Origin: Alteromonas oceanisediminis
GTDB lineage: Bacteria > Pseudomonadota > Gammaproteobacteria > Enterobacterales > Alteromonadaceae
NCBI RefSeq assembly: GCF_018474025.1
Contig: NZ_JAHCTA010000006.1
Location: 124,001 to 188,000 of the forward strand
Direction: 5' to 3'
Length of the DNA: 64,000 nt
This document shows, piece after piece, positions 27,173 through 36,786 of the stretch. The notes under the pieces were generated by a model, which was given only the letters and a program-made list of their open reading frames with translations, was not told the origin of the DNA and searched no databases. Positions within the stretch are counted from its first letter, which is position 1, and the number at the start of each line of letters is the position of its first letter. The translations under genes and the position numbers were made by a program.

Positions 27173-28150
27173 CTAGTAATCTAATGTGCGCTTGATGGCT
27201 TCATAGGTTTTCAGATGATCCGGCATATACTCTTTCTCATGCGCCAGTGGATAAGGTGTATCAAGCCCACAAACCCTTGCAATGGGAGCTTCCAGGTGCA
27301 GGAAACACTTATCTTGAATAGTGGCTGCTATCTCACTGGCAAATCCGCCCGTCATAGGGGCTTCATGATTGATCAATAAACGACCGGTCTTTCTGACTGA
27401 TTGCGCCACACACTCCGCATCCCATGGCAAGATACTCCGCAAGTCAATAACGTCACAACTCACACCGTCGTCATTGGCCATCTGCGCAGCTTTCTCGATA
27501 ACTTCCATTTGAGCGCCCCAAGCAAGTAACGTGATATCACTGCCTTCGGTCACAATGTCTGCCTTACCTAAAGGCAGCGTGTAATCCTCTTCTGGTACCT
27601 CACACACTGAAGCCCGATATAAACGTTTTGGCTCCATAAACAGTACAGGGTTATCGTCACGAATCGATGCCAACAGTAAACCTTTTGCTTGATAGGGATT
27701 GCGCGGTATAACAATTTTCATCCCTGGCGTATGGGCAAAGTAAGCTTCTGGGGATTGCGAATGGTACAACCCTCCAGCAATACCGCCACCGTAGGGCGTT
27801 CGAATCGTTAATGAGCCGCAGGTAAACTGCCCGCCAGAACGATATCGAAACTTCGCCGTCTCATTCACGATCTGGTCAAAGGCCGGAAAGATATAATCAG
27901 CGAATTGAATTTCAGCAACGGGGTATGACCCCTGAGACGCCAAACCGTTGGCAAAACCAATAATCCCTTGTTCAGTGAGCGGCGTGTTAAAGCAGCGTTC
28001 CCGACCAAAATGTTCCTGCAAGTGACTGGTGGCTCGAAATACGCCGCCGAAATGACCAACGTCTTCGCCGAACACCACAACCTTTTCATTTCTGCGCATT
28101 TCCAGAATAAGGGCATCGTTGATGGCTTGCAGTAAGTTCATCTTCTTCAT
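27173..28150 (-). CDS. bkdA2: 2-oxoacid dehydrogenase E1 beta subunit, branched-chain type
   Basis: 325 residues, the usual length. Characteristic parts are [17 protein letters not shown] near the N-terminus, [17 protein letters not shown], the [20 protein letters not shown] segment, and the C-terminal transketolase domain with [16 protein letters not shown]. With E1 alpha it forms the thiamine-diphosphate decarboxylase of the complex. Its start overlaps the E1 alpha stop by one base (TAATG) and E2 starts nine bases after its stop, so the three genes are one operon. Confidence 0.9.
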   Translation of the reverse strand: MKKMNLLQAINDALILEMRRNEKVVVFGEDVGHFGGVFRATSHLQEHFGRERCFNTPLTEQGIIGFANGLASQGSYPVAEIQFADYIFPAFDQIVNETAKFRYRSGGQFTCGSLTIRTPYGGGIAGGLYHSQSPEAYFAHTPGMKIVIPRNPYQAKGLLLASIRDDNPVLFMEPKRLYRASVCEVPEEDYTLPLGKADIVTEGSDITLLAWGAQMEVIEKAAQMANDDGVSCDVIDLRSILPWDAECVAQSVRKTGRLLINHEAPMTGGFASEIAATIQDKCFLHLEAPIARVCGLDTPYPLAHEKEYMPDHLKTYEAIKRTLDY

Positions 28151-29337
28151 TATTTAACCCCCTTGGCAGTTTTCGGATAGGCGTCCGGGTACTTTTTAAT
28201 ATGCGCTTTAAGTTCAGTGATTTGTTCCTGCAGGTGCCATGGCACAGTATCGTAAACATCATTCACCAGATCGTCGATATCACAGACATCCACCTTTTCA
28301 GCGGTTTTCACTGCTGCCAGTATCGCTTGGCGGCTCTCACTAAGCATCGCCTCGTGAGCCTGCTCATCAAACCAGCCCTTATCCATCACCCAGCGCTTGA
28401 AGCGATTAATCGGATCGCGTTCACGCCATTTGGCTTCTTCTTCTTTCGAGCGATAACCGGTCGGATCATCTGAGGTCGAGTGCGCCGCTAAGCGATAGGT
28501 CATCGCTTCAATCAGCACGGGGCAGTTCTCAGCTAACGCGATCTCCCGCGCTTTTTGCGTCGCCGTATAAACAGCAAGCGCGTCATTACCATCAACACGA
28601 ATGGTTTTCACACCATAACCGATACCGCGCGACGCGATCCCATCACCGGCAAACTGCTCGTCAGCTGGGGTAGAAATCGCATAACCATTGTTGCGGCAGA
28701 AAAAGATCACAGGGCATTTCAGTACGGCCGCCATATTGAGGCCAGCATGAAAGTCACCTTCTGACGCGGCACCTTCACCGAAATAACAGATGGTAACAGC
28801 GTCAGTACCCTGTAGTTTCTGACCATACGCGTATCCAGACGCCTGCGGAATTTGAGTGCCTAACGGCGACGAAATGGTCATAAAGTTGAGCTTTTTATCA
28901 CCATAATGAATCGGCATTTGACGCCCTTTGTTAGGGTCTAAGCGATTGCTGAACATTTGATTCATAAACTGCTCAGTAGAATAACCTCGATACGCTAAAG
29001 CCGCCTGTTCGCGGTATTGCGACATGATCATGTCATCATCACTTAACGCTGCCGCGCTAGCGGTGGTGGCGGCCTCTTCGCCCGTACACGCAAGATAGAA
29101 GCTAATTCTACCCTGACGCTGCGCAGCAACCATGCGTTCATCCAATAGGCGGATATACTCCATGGTATACAGGATCTTTTGCGTCTTTTCTTTGTCGATT
29201 TCCGGCGCGTTTGCGTCGGCAATTAGCGCACCCTCATTATCAAGAATTTGTAGCATGGGGATGTCGACTATGCCGTTTTCAATCACATTGACTGAGTGAG
29301 TAACATGCACATTTGACAAATGGTTACGGTCGTTCAT
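28150..29337 (-). CDS. bkdA1: 2-oxoacid dehydrogenase E1 alpha subunit, branched-chain type
   Basis: 395 residues from the ATG at 29335-29337, chosen because GGAG lies nine bases upstream; the frame is open 15 codons further. The thiamine diphosphate site is in [19 protein letters not shown] and [27 protein letters not shown] and the phosphorylation-loop region [12 protein letters not shown] are typical of branched-chain E1 alpha. It decarboxylates 2-oxo acids from valine, leucine and isoleucine. No dihydrolipoamide dehydrogenase gene follows, so E3 must come from elsewhere. Confidence 0.9.
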   Translation of the reverse strand: MNDRNHLSNVHVTHSVNVIENGIVDIPMLQILDNEGALIADANAPEIDKEKTQKILYTMEYIRLLDERMVAAQRQGRISFYLACTGEEAATTASAAALSDDDMIMSQYREQAALAYRGYSTEQFMNQMFSNRLDPNKGRQMPIHYGDKKLNFMTISSPLGTQIPQASGYAYGQKLQGTDAVTICYFGEGAASEGDFHAGLNMAAVLKCPVIFFCRNNGYAISTPADEQFAGDGIASRGIGYGVKTIRVDGNDALAVYTATQKAREIALAENCPVLIEAMTYRLAAHSTSDDPTGYRSKEEEAKWRERDPINRFKRWVMDKGWFDEQAHEAMLSESRQAILAAVKTAEKVDVCDIDDLVNDVYDTVPWHLQEQITELKAHIKKYPDAYPKTAKGVK

Positions 29338-29448
29338 CGAAACTCCGTGAATTGTTTTGTGTAGGGTTTTTAACTCAAGCATAGTACGCCAACCGCAGTA
29401 ATGACACGTTGCTTTTTCGTGAATTAAGTCGCGCTTAACATGGGGATT

Positions 29449-29478
29449 TGTTTCAAATTTGTGAACAGAATTGAAACA
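29449..29478. promoter_or_regulatory. Inverted repeat between bkd and the subtilase, candidate operator
   Basis: TGTTTCAA and TTGAAACA form perfect eight-base arms separated by 14 bases, about 112 bases upstream of the bkdA1 start. The distance and symmetry suit a regulator site for the catabolic operon. The regulator is not identified. Confidence 0.35.
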
Positions 29479-29706
29479 TTCATCCTACATTTCACGCTTT
29501 GCTGAAATTTTGTCTTATTCGATTTACACATAGCGGTAAGAATGTCTTCCATGAGCCTTAAAGTGTCGCAATTCGACCGAACTAAAAAAAGTGTCTTTAA
29601 TATTTCATTTGCATTACAAACCAAGAAAAAGTGTGCTAGAAATAAAAAGTCGACGAAAAAACAGTCGATGCAATGCAGCGTAAATCATTAACTATCAGCT
29701 GTATTC

Positions 29707-29725
29707 CATAATAATAATCATTTCA
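29707..29725 (+). promoter_or_regulatory. Fur-box-like sequence upstream of the subtilase
   Basis: CATAATAATAATCATTTCA agrees with 14 of the 19 positions of the classical Fur consensus. It ends 45 bases before the GTG start of the subtilase. A/T-rich DNA gives such matches by chance, so this is only a candidate. Confidence 0.25.
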
Positions 29726-29758
29726 ATCCCAGGGTACTTATCCCAACAACAGGAAGAC

Positions 29759-29763
29759 GGAGG
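29759..29763 (+). promoter_or_regulatory. Ribosome binding site that fixes a GTG start
   Basis: GGAGG lies seven bases before the GTG at 29771. It decides the start of the subtilase gene and leads directly into a signal peptide. Confidence 0.8.
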
Positions 29764-29770
29764 TTTACCT

Positions 29771-32700
29771 GTGAACCATAAAGTGACATTAGCTGTATCC
29801 GCAGCGTTAATGTCAATGTCAGTGCACTCAGCCACCCAGCTGAGCGCTGCGCTAAGCAGCAGTTTTGATGTTGAAAATAACGTTTTGCAAGCTTCACAGC
29901 CGGTATCGGTTAACAAGCGCGTCGTTACCAATGTGAATCAGACGCGTAAATTTATCCCAGAACCGGAACTCGACAACAAACCTTATGTATATATTGTTCA
30001 GTTAAAAGATTCGCCGGTAGCACTGTATGATGGAGGAATCAAAGGATTTCCAGCGACAAATCCTAAATCATCGGAGTTGGTAGCTTCGTCCCCTCTAGAA
30101 GCTGGTAAGCTCAATGTAAAAGACACCAATGTAAAGCGTTACGCTAACTTGTTAGAACAACGCCAACAATCGTTTATTTCAAAAGCTAATAGCACTATGG
30201 GTAATCTTCGTGTGTTGGACACCTTTAAATACGCGATTAATGGCTTTACCGTCCGAATGACCCAGGCTGAAGCCGCAAAGCTGGCTCGCCTTGAAGGCGT
30301 TGCATTTGTAGAGCGTGAACGGATCTATGAAATGCATACTGACCAAGGCCCTACATTAATAGGCGCGCCCAGCGTTTGGGATGGAAGCGCCACTGATTCG
30401 GGTATTGGCACACTAGGCGAAGGCGTGGTCGTCGGTATTATCGATTCCGGTATCAACTCAGATCATCGTTCCTTCGCAGACATCGCTGATGATGGCTATA
30501 ACCACACTAACCCCTTGGGCAGCGGTAATTATATTGGTGATTGCGCCGGTGCCTCCCCAACGATTCAGTGTAACGATAAACTGATTGGTGTGCGTAGTTA
30601 CCCGTCAGTTACCAATGTGTACTCAGATGAAACTGTTTTCCCACCGGGCCTTCCTGCCAACGGTGAAGATTATGATGGGCACGGAACCCACGTCGCCAGT
30701 ACCGCTGCGGGTAATATTTTGCGCGATGTTCCGCTTTACGTGCCTGACACTGGCGAAGAAGAAAGTGATGGTATTCCTACACCGCTGACTTTCCCGGAAA
30801 TGTCAGGTGTAGCGCCTCGCGCCAATATTATTGCCTATCAAGTGTGTTTGCCCGGAAATAATGGGGATACTTACAGCGGCTGTGCTGGTACGGCTATTTT
30901 AGGCGCTCAAGAAGATGCCATCATTGATGGTATTGACGTTGCAAACTACTCCATTGGTATACCCGGTCCAGCGAGCAATTTAGCATGGAATAATGCTTCC
31001 GAAGTCGGTTTCCTCTCCATGCGTAATGCGGGTATTTTCGTGGCCGTTTCTGCCGGTAACTCCGGTCCTCTGCAAGGCACTACGACTAAGCAGGCTCCTT
31101 GGTACACAGCTGTCGCGGCTACTACACATGGTCGAGTCCTTGCTACACCGAAGGAATTGACCGATTTTTCCGGTGGCGATACTGATTTAGATCCCATCCC
31201 AGGCTCTTCAAACTCTGGCGGTATTACCGCATCTATTGTGTATGCCGGTGACTATGAAAACCCGAATGATCCAGACGGCGATCCTGCACAATGCCTGGAA
31301 CCTTTCCCAGAGAACACGTTTAGCGGTGAAATCGTAGTGTGTGACCGTGGTGCCATTGCTCGCGTTCAAAAAGCAATTAATGTTGCCGAAGGCGGTGCTG
31401 GCGGCTATGTTTTAGCCAACGTAACTCCAGGCAGCGTCAATTCTGATTACTACGTTATCCCTGGTATTCATATTGATGACCAAAACGCGGTTTTACTCCG
31501 CGAGTGGTTAGCCAGTGGCACAGGCCACACGGCAACCATTACGCCAGCAGACTCATCGATTACTTATGATGACGACGCCGCTGACCGTGTTATTGGATTC
31601 TCTTCACGTGGGCCCAATATCACGGCATCAACTTTGAGTCCATTTGTGGCAGCACCGGGTGTTGATATCTACGCCGCTTTTGCTGATCAGGACTTTGGTA
31701 ATGATAATACTGGTCCTACGCCCACTGACTTTAATTTCCTAAGTGGTACGTCAATGGCAAGCCCGCATGTGGCTGGTGCCGCAGCGTTAATTAAGTCGGT
31801 ACATCCCAACTGGACACCTGACGTGATCCGCTCTGCGTTGATGATGACCTCAACAACGGCGGTAATGGATGATGATGGCACCGTCGCTGATTGGTTCGAT
31901 ATGGGGGCGGGTCGTATTCAGGTCGATAAGGCGGTTCAAACCGGTTTGGTGATGGATGAAACCGCGTCAAACTATAATGCAGCTAATCCCTCCGCGGGGG
32001 GCGATCCACGCTCACTGAATCTACCCAGTGTGACGGATACGGATTGTCTTGGCGTTTGTACGTGGACTCGCACGGTGACAGCCACCAAAGCCGGCTCATG
32101 GAGCGCTTCAGGAGCGTCGATTTCTGGCGATTTGAGCATCACCGTCACCCCAACATCGTTTGATCTCGCTGAAGGTGAAAGTCAGGAGTTGACCATCGAG
32201 GTTGATGTGTTTAACGCGCCGCGCGATGTGTACTCATTCGGTATCGTCAATCTAACGTCGCCAAGTTCACCAGACTTGCACATTCCGGTCTCTGTCGAGG
32301 CGTCAACAAGTACCATTCCTGAAGAGCTGGAATTTGTTGCTAAACGTGATCAGGATTCATGGCTAGTGAGAGATCGAGTTGCTGTTGAAATCAGTAATTT
32401 TACCATCAATTCATACGGGCTAACGAAACCCACAAGCGTAGAGGGCTCAGCGTCTCAAGACACGAATAATTCAGACTTTTTGGATGACCTCGAAGATGGT
32501 TTGTTCATCACAACGGTCGACGTGCCTGAGGACGCCAAGCGTCTTGTTGCCAATACCCGTAACTCTACGTCACCTGATTTAGATTTATATGTGGTAATTG
32601 ATGCCAATGAAGATGGAATTCCAACAGAAGATGAAATTGTCGGTTCAAGTGCAACGGCATCGGCGGAAGAGTTTGTTGACATTAAGCTTCCATCTGCCGG

Positions 32701-34645
32701 CATGTACTGGCTTATCGTACAGAACTGGTCAGCCTCTGCGGAAGATGCCACTGATACCTTTGACCTCAATTATGCGGTCGTTGATGGTGAAATCGGTGAC
32801 AATCTTACGGTAGAAGCGCCAAGTGCAGTGCCGCAACTGACACCGTTTGATCTTCGCTTCATATGGGATCTCGAGGCTGCTGAAACGGGCGACATGTATT
32901 TTGGAGCTGTCGATTTCGGTACCTCTCCTGACAATGCAGGTAACCTCGGGCTTGTTATGGTCGATCTTGTGCGTGGTGAGGACGACGTGTCCGTAGTGGG
33001 CGATTCATCCACTCGACTTGAACCTGGCGATACTCGCACATTCTCTGTTGCAGTCGATGCCAACTTTACGCCCGAAGATCGCAACTATGAAGTCTCGTTA
33101 ACGTTACCAGACGGTGTTTCACTGGTTGAAGACAGCACAGAAGCAGAAGTTGATGGCGATACATTGTCTTGGATGGTCTCACAGCCATCTCTGCTCGAAA
33201 TTCAGCCAACCTATCGAGTATCAACAAACGCGACCGATGAACAATGTGCGATTCCGTTTGGGGATGGTAGCTATGTAAATCTGGCTGATTTCGGACTTGG
33301 ACTGAATAGTGACATCGATGGCGACGAAGTAACGGGAAGTTTCCCTAACTCCGTCCAATTCTATGGTCAAGAGTACAATGGATTTACCCTAACCGACGAC
33401 GGGTTTATTGTGCTTGACGGTAACACGAGTAATATTCCACGAGTGAATCAGCTAATGCCAGATTCCAACTCACCGAATGCCGTAGTTGCACCGTTCTGGC
33501 GTGACATGACGTTTGATGTTGAGAATGGTCAAGGTGCTACCGTTGCTGCCACACGTGATGGTAGCGTTGTATTTATCGAATGGGATAACATGACACCCGT
33601 TGTTGCAGCAGGTGAAGCACCCTCTGGAGACGTTGCTGATTTCCAAATTGTCTTTGCTAATCAACCAGCGCCAGGGCAGCCCAGCATCGTGTTCGCGTAT
33701 GACAACGTAACCCATGTAGAAGGCGATGACATTCCCACTTCCATTGGGTATGAGAATGCAAGTGGTACAGAGGGAAGAACCACACATTATATTCCGCCCG
33801 CAGGGTCAAGCAATGACCCCATTGGTAGTGTCGCTAATGATGCAGTGTCAGGTACGCAGATCTGCTTCTTCTTAGAAGAAGTCCCTAGCGAGCCTACACT
33901 GTTGTCGTTCACAGTGCAGGTGGATGAAGGCAATACTGGCGGGCCAATTCAAATGGTAGCGATGTCTAGCGTCACTAACATTCCGGGCACCGTGACTTCT
34001 GCTTCAGATGTATTTGCAGCCGTTCAGGTTGAAGGCGCGCCTCGCGTAACAATCGCTGGCGAGACTGTCGCTAACCTTGAAGTGGTTGAGCTGCAAGAAC
34101 TTGACCTTATGGGTGAAGTTGTTGATCCCAATGGCGATGATGTCGACATTACTTGGACACAAATATCTGGCCCGGCTGCGGTAATTGCTGGCAACGGCAT
34201 TGCAGATGCGGTGTTAATGGCACCAGAAGTGGAAGAGGACGCTTTAATCGTGCTCGAGATTTCCGTTGTTGATGAAAATGGCAACGAATCTACAGCGATT
34301 GCGAATGTCACTGTGAAAAACAACCTAGCACCTGAATTAGCGATCACTGCGCCAAGCTCTGTTGAGGAAGGTTCTACCATCCGCATCAGTGTGGCAGCGA
34401 ACGATCCTGAAGGTGACGATGTTGCCATCACAATTGATGGCGTACCAGGCTCAACCTTCACGACAACAGCACCTGGAACTAACACGGATACGTCGATTAG
34501 CTTCCAAGTTGTTGCCACTGATGGATTGAACACGACCACTGAAACCGTGACCGTTCGTGTAACGAACAAGAGCGGTGGTAGCATGGGTTGGATAGCATTG
34601 CTGCTCATCCCTGCAATTTGGTTGCGTCGTAGAAAAGCACACTAA
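29771..34645 (+). CDS. Secreted S8 (subtilisin-like) serine protease with GlyGly-CTERM sorting tail
   Basis: 1624 residues from a GTG start. A signal peptide (1-21) is followed by an I9-type propeptide (about 70-188) and the subtilase domain with Asp225 (GIIDSGIN), His307 (GHGTHVAS), oxyanion Asn430 (SAGNSG) and Ser661 (GTSMASPHVAG). A PA (protease-associated) domain is inserted at about 485-600. The C-terminal half holds Fn3-like, pre-peptidase-like and PKD/cadherin-like beta modules. The extreme C-terminus is GGSMGWIALLLIPAIWLRRR, a GlyGly-CTERM signal (glycine pair, hydrophobic helix, basic tail). Known proteins with that tail are type II secretion substrates processed by a rhombosortase. 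It is probably a surface-held or released scavenging protease. Confidence 0.93.
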   Translation: MNHKVTLAVSAALMSMSVHSATQLSAALSSSFDVENNVLQASQPVSVNKRVVTNVNQTRKFIPEPELDNKPYVYIVQLKDSPVALYDGGIKGFPATNPKSSELVASSPLEAGKLNVKDTNVKRYANLLEQRQQSFISKANSTMGNLRVLDTFKYAINGFTVRMTQAEAAKLARLEGVAFVERERIYEMHTDQGPTLIGAPSVWDGSATDSGIGTLGEGVVVGIIDSGINSDHRSFADIADDGYNHTNPLGSGNYIGDCAGASPTIQCNDKLIGVRSYPSVTNVYSDETVFPPGLPANGEDYDGHGTHVASTAAGNILRDVPLYVPDTGEEESDGIPTPLTFPEMSGVAPRANIIAYQVCLPGNNGDTYSGCAGTAILGAQEDAIIDGIDVANYSIGIPGPASNLAWNNASEVGFLSMRNAGIFVAVSAGNSGPLQGTTTKQAPWYTAVAATTHGRVLATPKELTDFSGGDTDLDPIPGSSNSGGITASIVYAGDYENPNDPDGDPAQCLEPFPENTFSGEIVVCDRGAIARVQKAINVAEGGAGGYVLANVTPGSVNSDYYVIPGIHIDDQNAVLLREWLASGTGHTATITPADSSITYDDDAADRVIGFSSRGPNITASTLSPFVAAPGVDIYAAFADQDFGNDNTGPTPTDFNFLSGTSMASPHVAGAAALIKSVHPNWTPDVIRSALMMTSTTAVMDDDGTVADWFDMGAGRIQVDKAVQTGLVMDETASNYNAANPSAGGDPRSLNLPSVTDTDCLGVCTWTRTVTATKAGSWSASGASISGDLSITVTPTSFDLAEGESQELTIEVDVFNAPRDVYSFGIVNLTSPSSPDLHIPVSVEASTSTIPEELEFVAKRDQDSWLVRDRVAVEISNFTINSYGLTKPTSVEGSASQDTNNSDFLDDLEDGLFITTVDVPEDAKRLVANTRNSTSPDLDLYVVIDANEDGIPTEDEIVGSSATASAEEFVDIKLPSAGMYWLIVQNWSASAEDATDTFDLNYAVVDGEIGDNLTVEAPSAVPQLTPFDLRFIWDLEAAETGDMYFGAVDFGTSPDNAGNLGLVMVDLVRGEDDVSVVGDSSTRLEPGDTRTFSVAVDANFTPEDRNYEVSLTLPDGVSLVEDSTEAEVDGDTLSWMVSQPSLLEIQPTYRVSTNATDEQCAIPFGDGSYVNLADFGLGLNSDIDGDEVTGSFPNSVQFYGQEYNGFTLTDDGFIVLDGNTSNIPRVNQLMPDSNSPNAVVAPFWRDMTFDVENGQGATVAATRDGSVVFIEWDNMTPVVAAGEAPSGDVADFQIVFANQPAPGQPSIVFAYDNVTHVEGDDIPTSIGYENASGTEGRTTHYIPPAGSSNDPIGSVANDAVSGTQICFFLEEVPSEPTLLSFTVQVDEGNTGGPIQMVAMSSVTNIPGTVTSASDVFAAVQVEGAPRVTIAGETVANLEVVELQELDLMGEVVDPNGDDVDITWTQISGPAAVIAGNGIADAVLMAPEVEEDALIVLEISVVDENGNESTAIANVTVKNNLAPELAITAPSSVEEGSTIRISVAANDPEGDDVAITIDGVPGSTFTTTAPGTNTDTSISFQVVATDGLNTTTETVTVRVTNKSGGSMGWIALLLIPAIWLRRRKAH

Positions 34646-34664
34646 TGAATAATCATTAGAAACT

Positions 34665-34692
34665 AAAAAGGGTCGCAATTGCGACCCTTTTT
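34665..34692 (+). terminator. Bidirectional intrinsic terminator after the subtilase
   Basis: A perfect twelve-base-pair stem AAAAAGGGTCGC / GCGACCCTTTTT with an AATT loop. It starts 19 bases past the subtilase stop. The A and T tracts on both sides let it also stop the converging adenosine deaminase transcript. Confidence 0.88.
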
Positions 34693-34910
34693 CATTTATC
34701 TACCCCGTTGTAAGCCAGCACGACACTCTCAAACCTTACTTGAGAAATACCCCGTCACTGAACTAGCGCTATTGAGTAGTAGCCTATCGCTCGAAATCAT
34801 GCCGCTCACGTTTAGAAGTAACCGGTCATTTCGAGGCAAAGAAACATATAAAGTCGATGTTAGGGGGCTGCTGGACGGACTTGCTCAACCCAACTTCAGG
34901 CGGTTTACAC

Positions 34911-35906
34911 TCACAGTTTATGTGCAAACAGCGTTCGTTTCTCACTATCGCTTAAAAATGCTGCCTCTACCGCGTTGCGCTGAATACCTTCTAAGTCAGA
35001 CTGCGATATACCAATAACATCGTGGGCTACCTGATACTCGTGCGCTAAATCAATAGCAGACACACCGGGATCATCGGTGTTTAATGTCACGCACAATCCT
35101 TTCTCCAGAAAAACTTTCATTGGGTGCGCGGCCAAATCCTGCACGGTCGCGGTTTGATAATTTGATGTGGGGCACGATTCTATAGGAATGCGAGCGTTGG
35201 CCAATTGTCGCAGCAAGTTATCATCTTTAATGGCAGCAACGCCGTGGCCTATTCGTTGCGCACCCAGTAAGTTAATTGCACGGCTTACACTGTCAGGCCC
35301 ATCCGCTTCACCGGCATGTACGGTGATGTGCCAGTCAGCGTTGCGCGCCTTGGCAAAGTGGTCGACAAACCATTCAGCAGGAAAGCCAAGCTCGTCACCG
35401 GCTAGATCTAAACCTGTGATATGTGACTTGTGCGCTAGCAATCCGTCTAACTCTTTCAGGCACTGCTCTGCGCCATAGGTACGACTGAGAATACCAATTA
35501 AGTTCGCTCTGACACCGTATTCCTTCTGACCATCTTCCACGCCTTGGATCACTGCTTCTGTAACATCCGCGATGTTTAATCCGTGATGCTCCGCCATGTA
35601 AAACGGCGAAAAACGAAGCTCAATATAATCTAACCCCTCTTGCTTGGCATCCTGCATGTTTTCATACGCCACGCGATAGCAGGCATCAGTATTCTTCAGC
35701 ACGGATACGCCGTAATCGAGACGCTGAAGGAAAGCGAGCAAGTCACTGGTTTTATCTTGGATCTGCACAAGCGGTAATAAATGATCGAGATCCATCGCTG
35801 GCAGAGAAACGCCGTACTGCTGGGCTAAATCCAATATGGTTTGTGGACGGATATTACCATCTAAGTGTCGATGCAAATCTATGACCGGTAATTGGCGGTT
35901 AATCAT
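34911..35906 (-). CDS. add: Adenosine deaminase
   Basis: 331 residues from the ATG at 35904-35906, preceded by GAGAGGG; the open frame begins nine codons earlier without support. The zinc-binding pair is His12 and His14 (LHRHLDGN), and further ligands and catalytic residues lie in TVHAGEADG, RIGHGVAA and LNTDDPG. DLHRHLDGNIRPQTILDLA-type sequence (about 10-28) is nearly identical to E. coli Add. It deaminates adenosine and deoxyadenosine to inosine and deoxyinosine in purine salvage. It stands alone on the minus strand between two + strand units. Confidence 0.94.
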   Translation of the reverse strand: MINRQLPVIDLHRHLDGNIRPQTILDLAQQYGVSLPAMDLDHLLPLVQIQDKTSDLLAFLQRLDYGVSVLKNTDACYRVAYENMQDAKQEGLDYIELRFSPFYMAEHHGLNIADVTEAVIQGVEDGQKEYGVRANLIGILSRTYGAEQCLKELDGLLAHKSHITGLDLAGDELGFPAEWFVDHFAKARNADWHITVHAGEADGPDSVSRAINLLGAQRIGHGVAAIKDDNLLRQLANARIPIESCPTSNYQTATVQDLAAHPMKVFLEKGLCVTLNTDDPGVSAIDLAHEYQVAHDVIGISQSDLEGIQRNAVEAAFLSDSEKRTLFAHKL

Positions 35907-36057
35907 GTTCCCTCTCGTTGGCTGGTGCCGCAAACTTGGCGGGCATTGAGTCTGTCGGCAAAAGTGACTTATTCCGACGCGTTAGTCAAATACTCGCAAT
36001 TGGCACAGGCACAAAATCGGGTAGAATAGCGGCACAATTCAACGCTACTTTGATGTA

Positions 36058-36786
36058 ATGACTGATACCGACCAATTGTTTGCTACGCCACTTAAAAAGG
36101 TCACAGACTTTTCATTTGATGAACAAGTCGCCGACGTGTTTCCAGATATGATTTCCCGCTCAGTCCCTGGTTACCACGAGATACTGAAAACCATAGAGCA
36201 ACTTGCCGCACGTTATGTCCAGGCTAATACACGGATCTACGATTTAGGCTGTTCTTTAGGGGCCGCTAGCTTGGCCGCAGCGCATGGTTGCCGACACAAC
36301 AATGACATTGTTGCGATTGATAACTCTCAAGCCATGCTGTCTCGATGCGCTCGTTATGTGAGTCAATTTTCGCACGCTGAGCATATTCAGTTGTTTCACA
36401 ACGACATCACCGACATCACCATTGAAAACGCCAGTATGGTGATCATGAATTTCACATTACAGTTTGTGGACCCCGAAAAGAGACGCGATTTGCTCTGTAA
36501 CATCTATCAAGGGCTCAAGCTTGGCGGTATTTTGGTGCTGTCTGAAAAGTTTAATCACCCCGACCCACTCGGCAATGAAGTCCTTATTGAACTTCATCAG
36601 GAATTTAAACGAGCCAACGGTTACAGTGAATTAGAAATCAGTCAAAAAAGAGCGGCGCTTGAAAATGTGATGAAACTCGACACGCAGGAAATGCATCGTG
36701 AGCGTTTAGCACAGGTAGGTTTCGACTCAACCGTGGTCTACTATCAACGTTTTAATTTCTGTTCAATGGTGGCGATCAAGTCATGA
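36058..36786 (+). CDS. cmoA: Carboxy-S-adenosyl-L-methionine synthase
   Basis: 242 residues, matching E. coli CmoA in length (247). It converts SAM and prephenate to carboxy-SAM, the donor for wobble uridine modification. The motifs are FDEQVADVFPDMISRSVPGY near the N-terminus and the SAM site YDLGCSLGAAS (about 61-71), then VAIDNSQAML. Its stop overlaps the cmoB start by four bases (ATGA), so the two are translated together. Confidence 0.95.
   Translation: MTDTDQLFATPLKKVTDFSFDEQVADVFPDMISRSVPGYHEILKTIEQLAARYVQANTRIYDLGCSLGAASLAAAHGCRHNNDIVAIDNSQAMLSRCARYVSQFSHAEHIQLFHNDITDITIENASMVIMNFTLQFVDPEKRRDLLCNIYQGLKLGGILVLSEKFNHPDPLGNEVLIELHQEFKRANGYSELEISQKRAALENVMKLDTQEMHRERLAQVGFDSTVVYYQRFNFCSMVAIKS

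Larger units (their letters stand above)
29338..29770. other. Divergent promoter region between the bkd operon and the subtilase gene
   Basis: 433 bases with no credible gene. It must contain the minus-strand promoter for the bkd operon and the + strand promoter for the subtilase. It holds an inverted repeat (29449-29478) and a Fur-box-like sequence (29707-29725), listed separately. The middle part is A/T rich. Confidence 0.6.

Noticed and set aside
34024-34608. 194-residue open frame on the minus strand inside the subtilase gene
   Set aside because: It lies opposite the well-supported protease, has low-complexity Ser/Thr/Val composition, and no start signal; it mirrors the + strand codon pattern.
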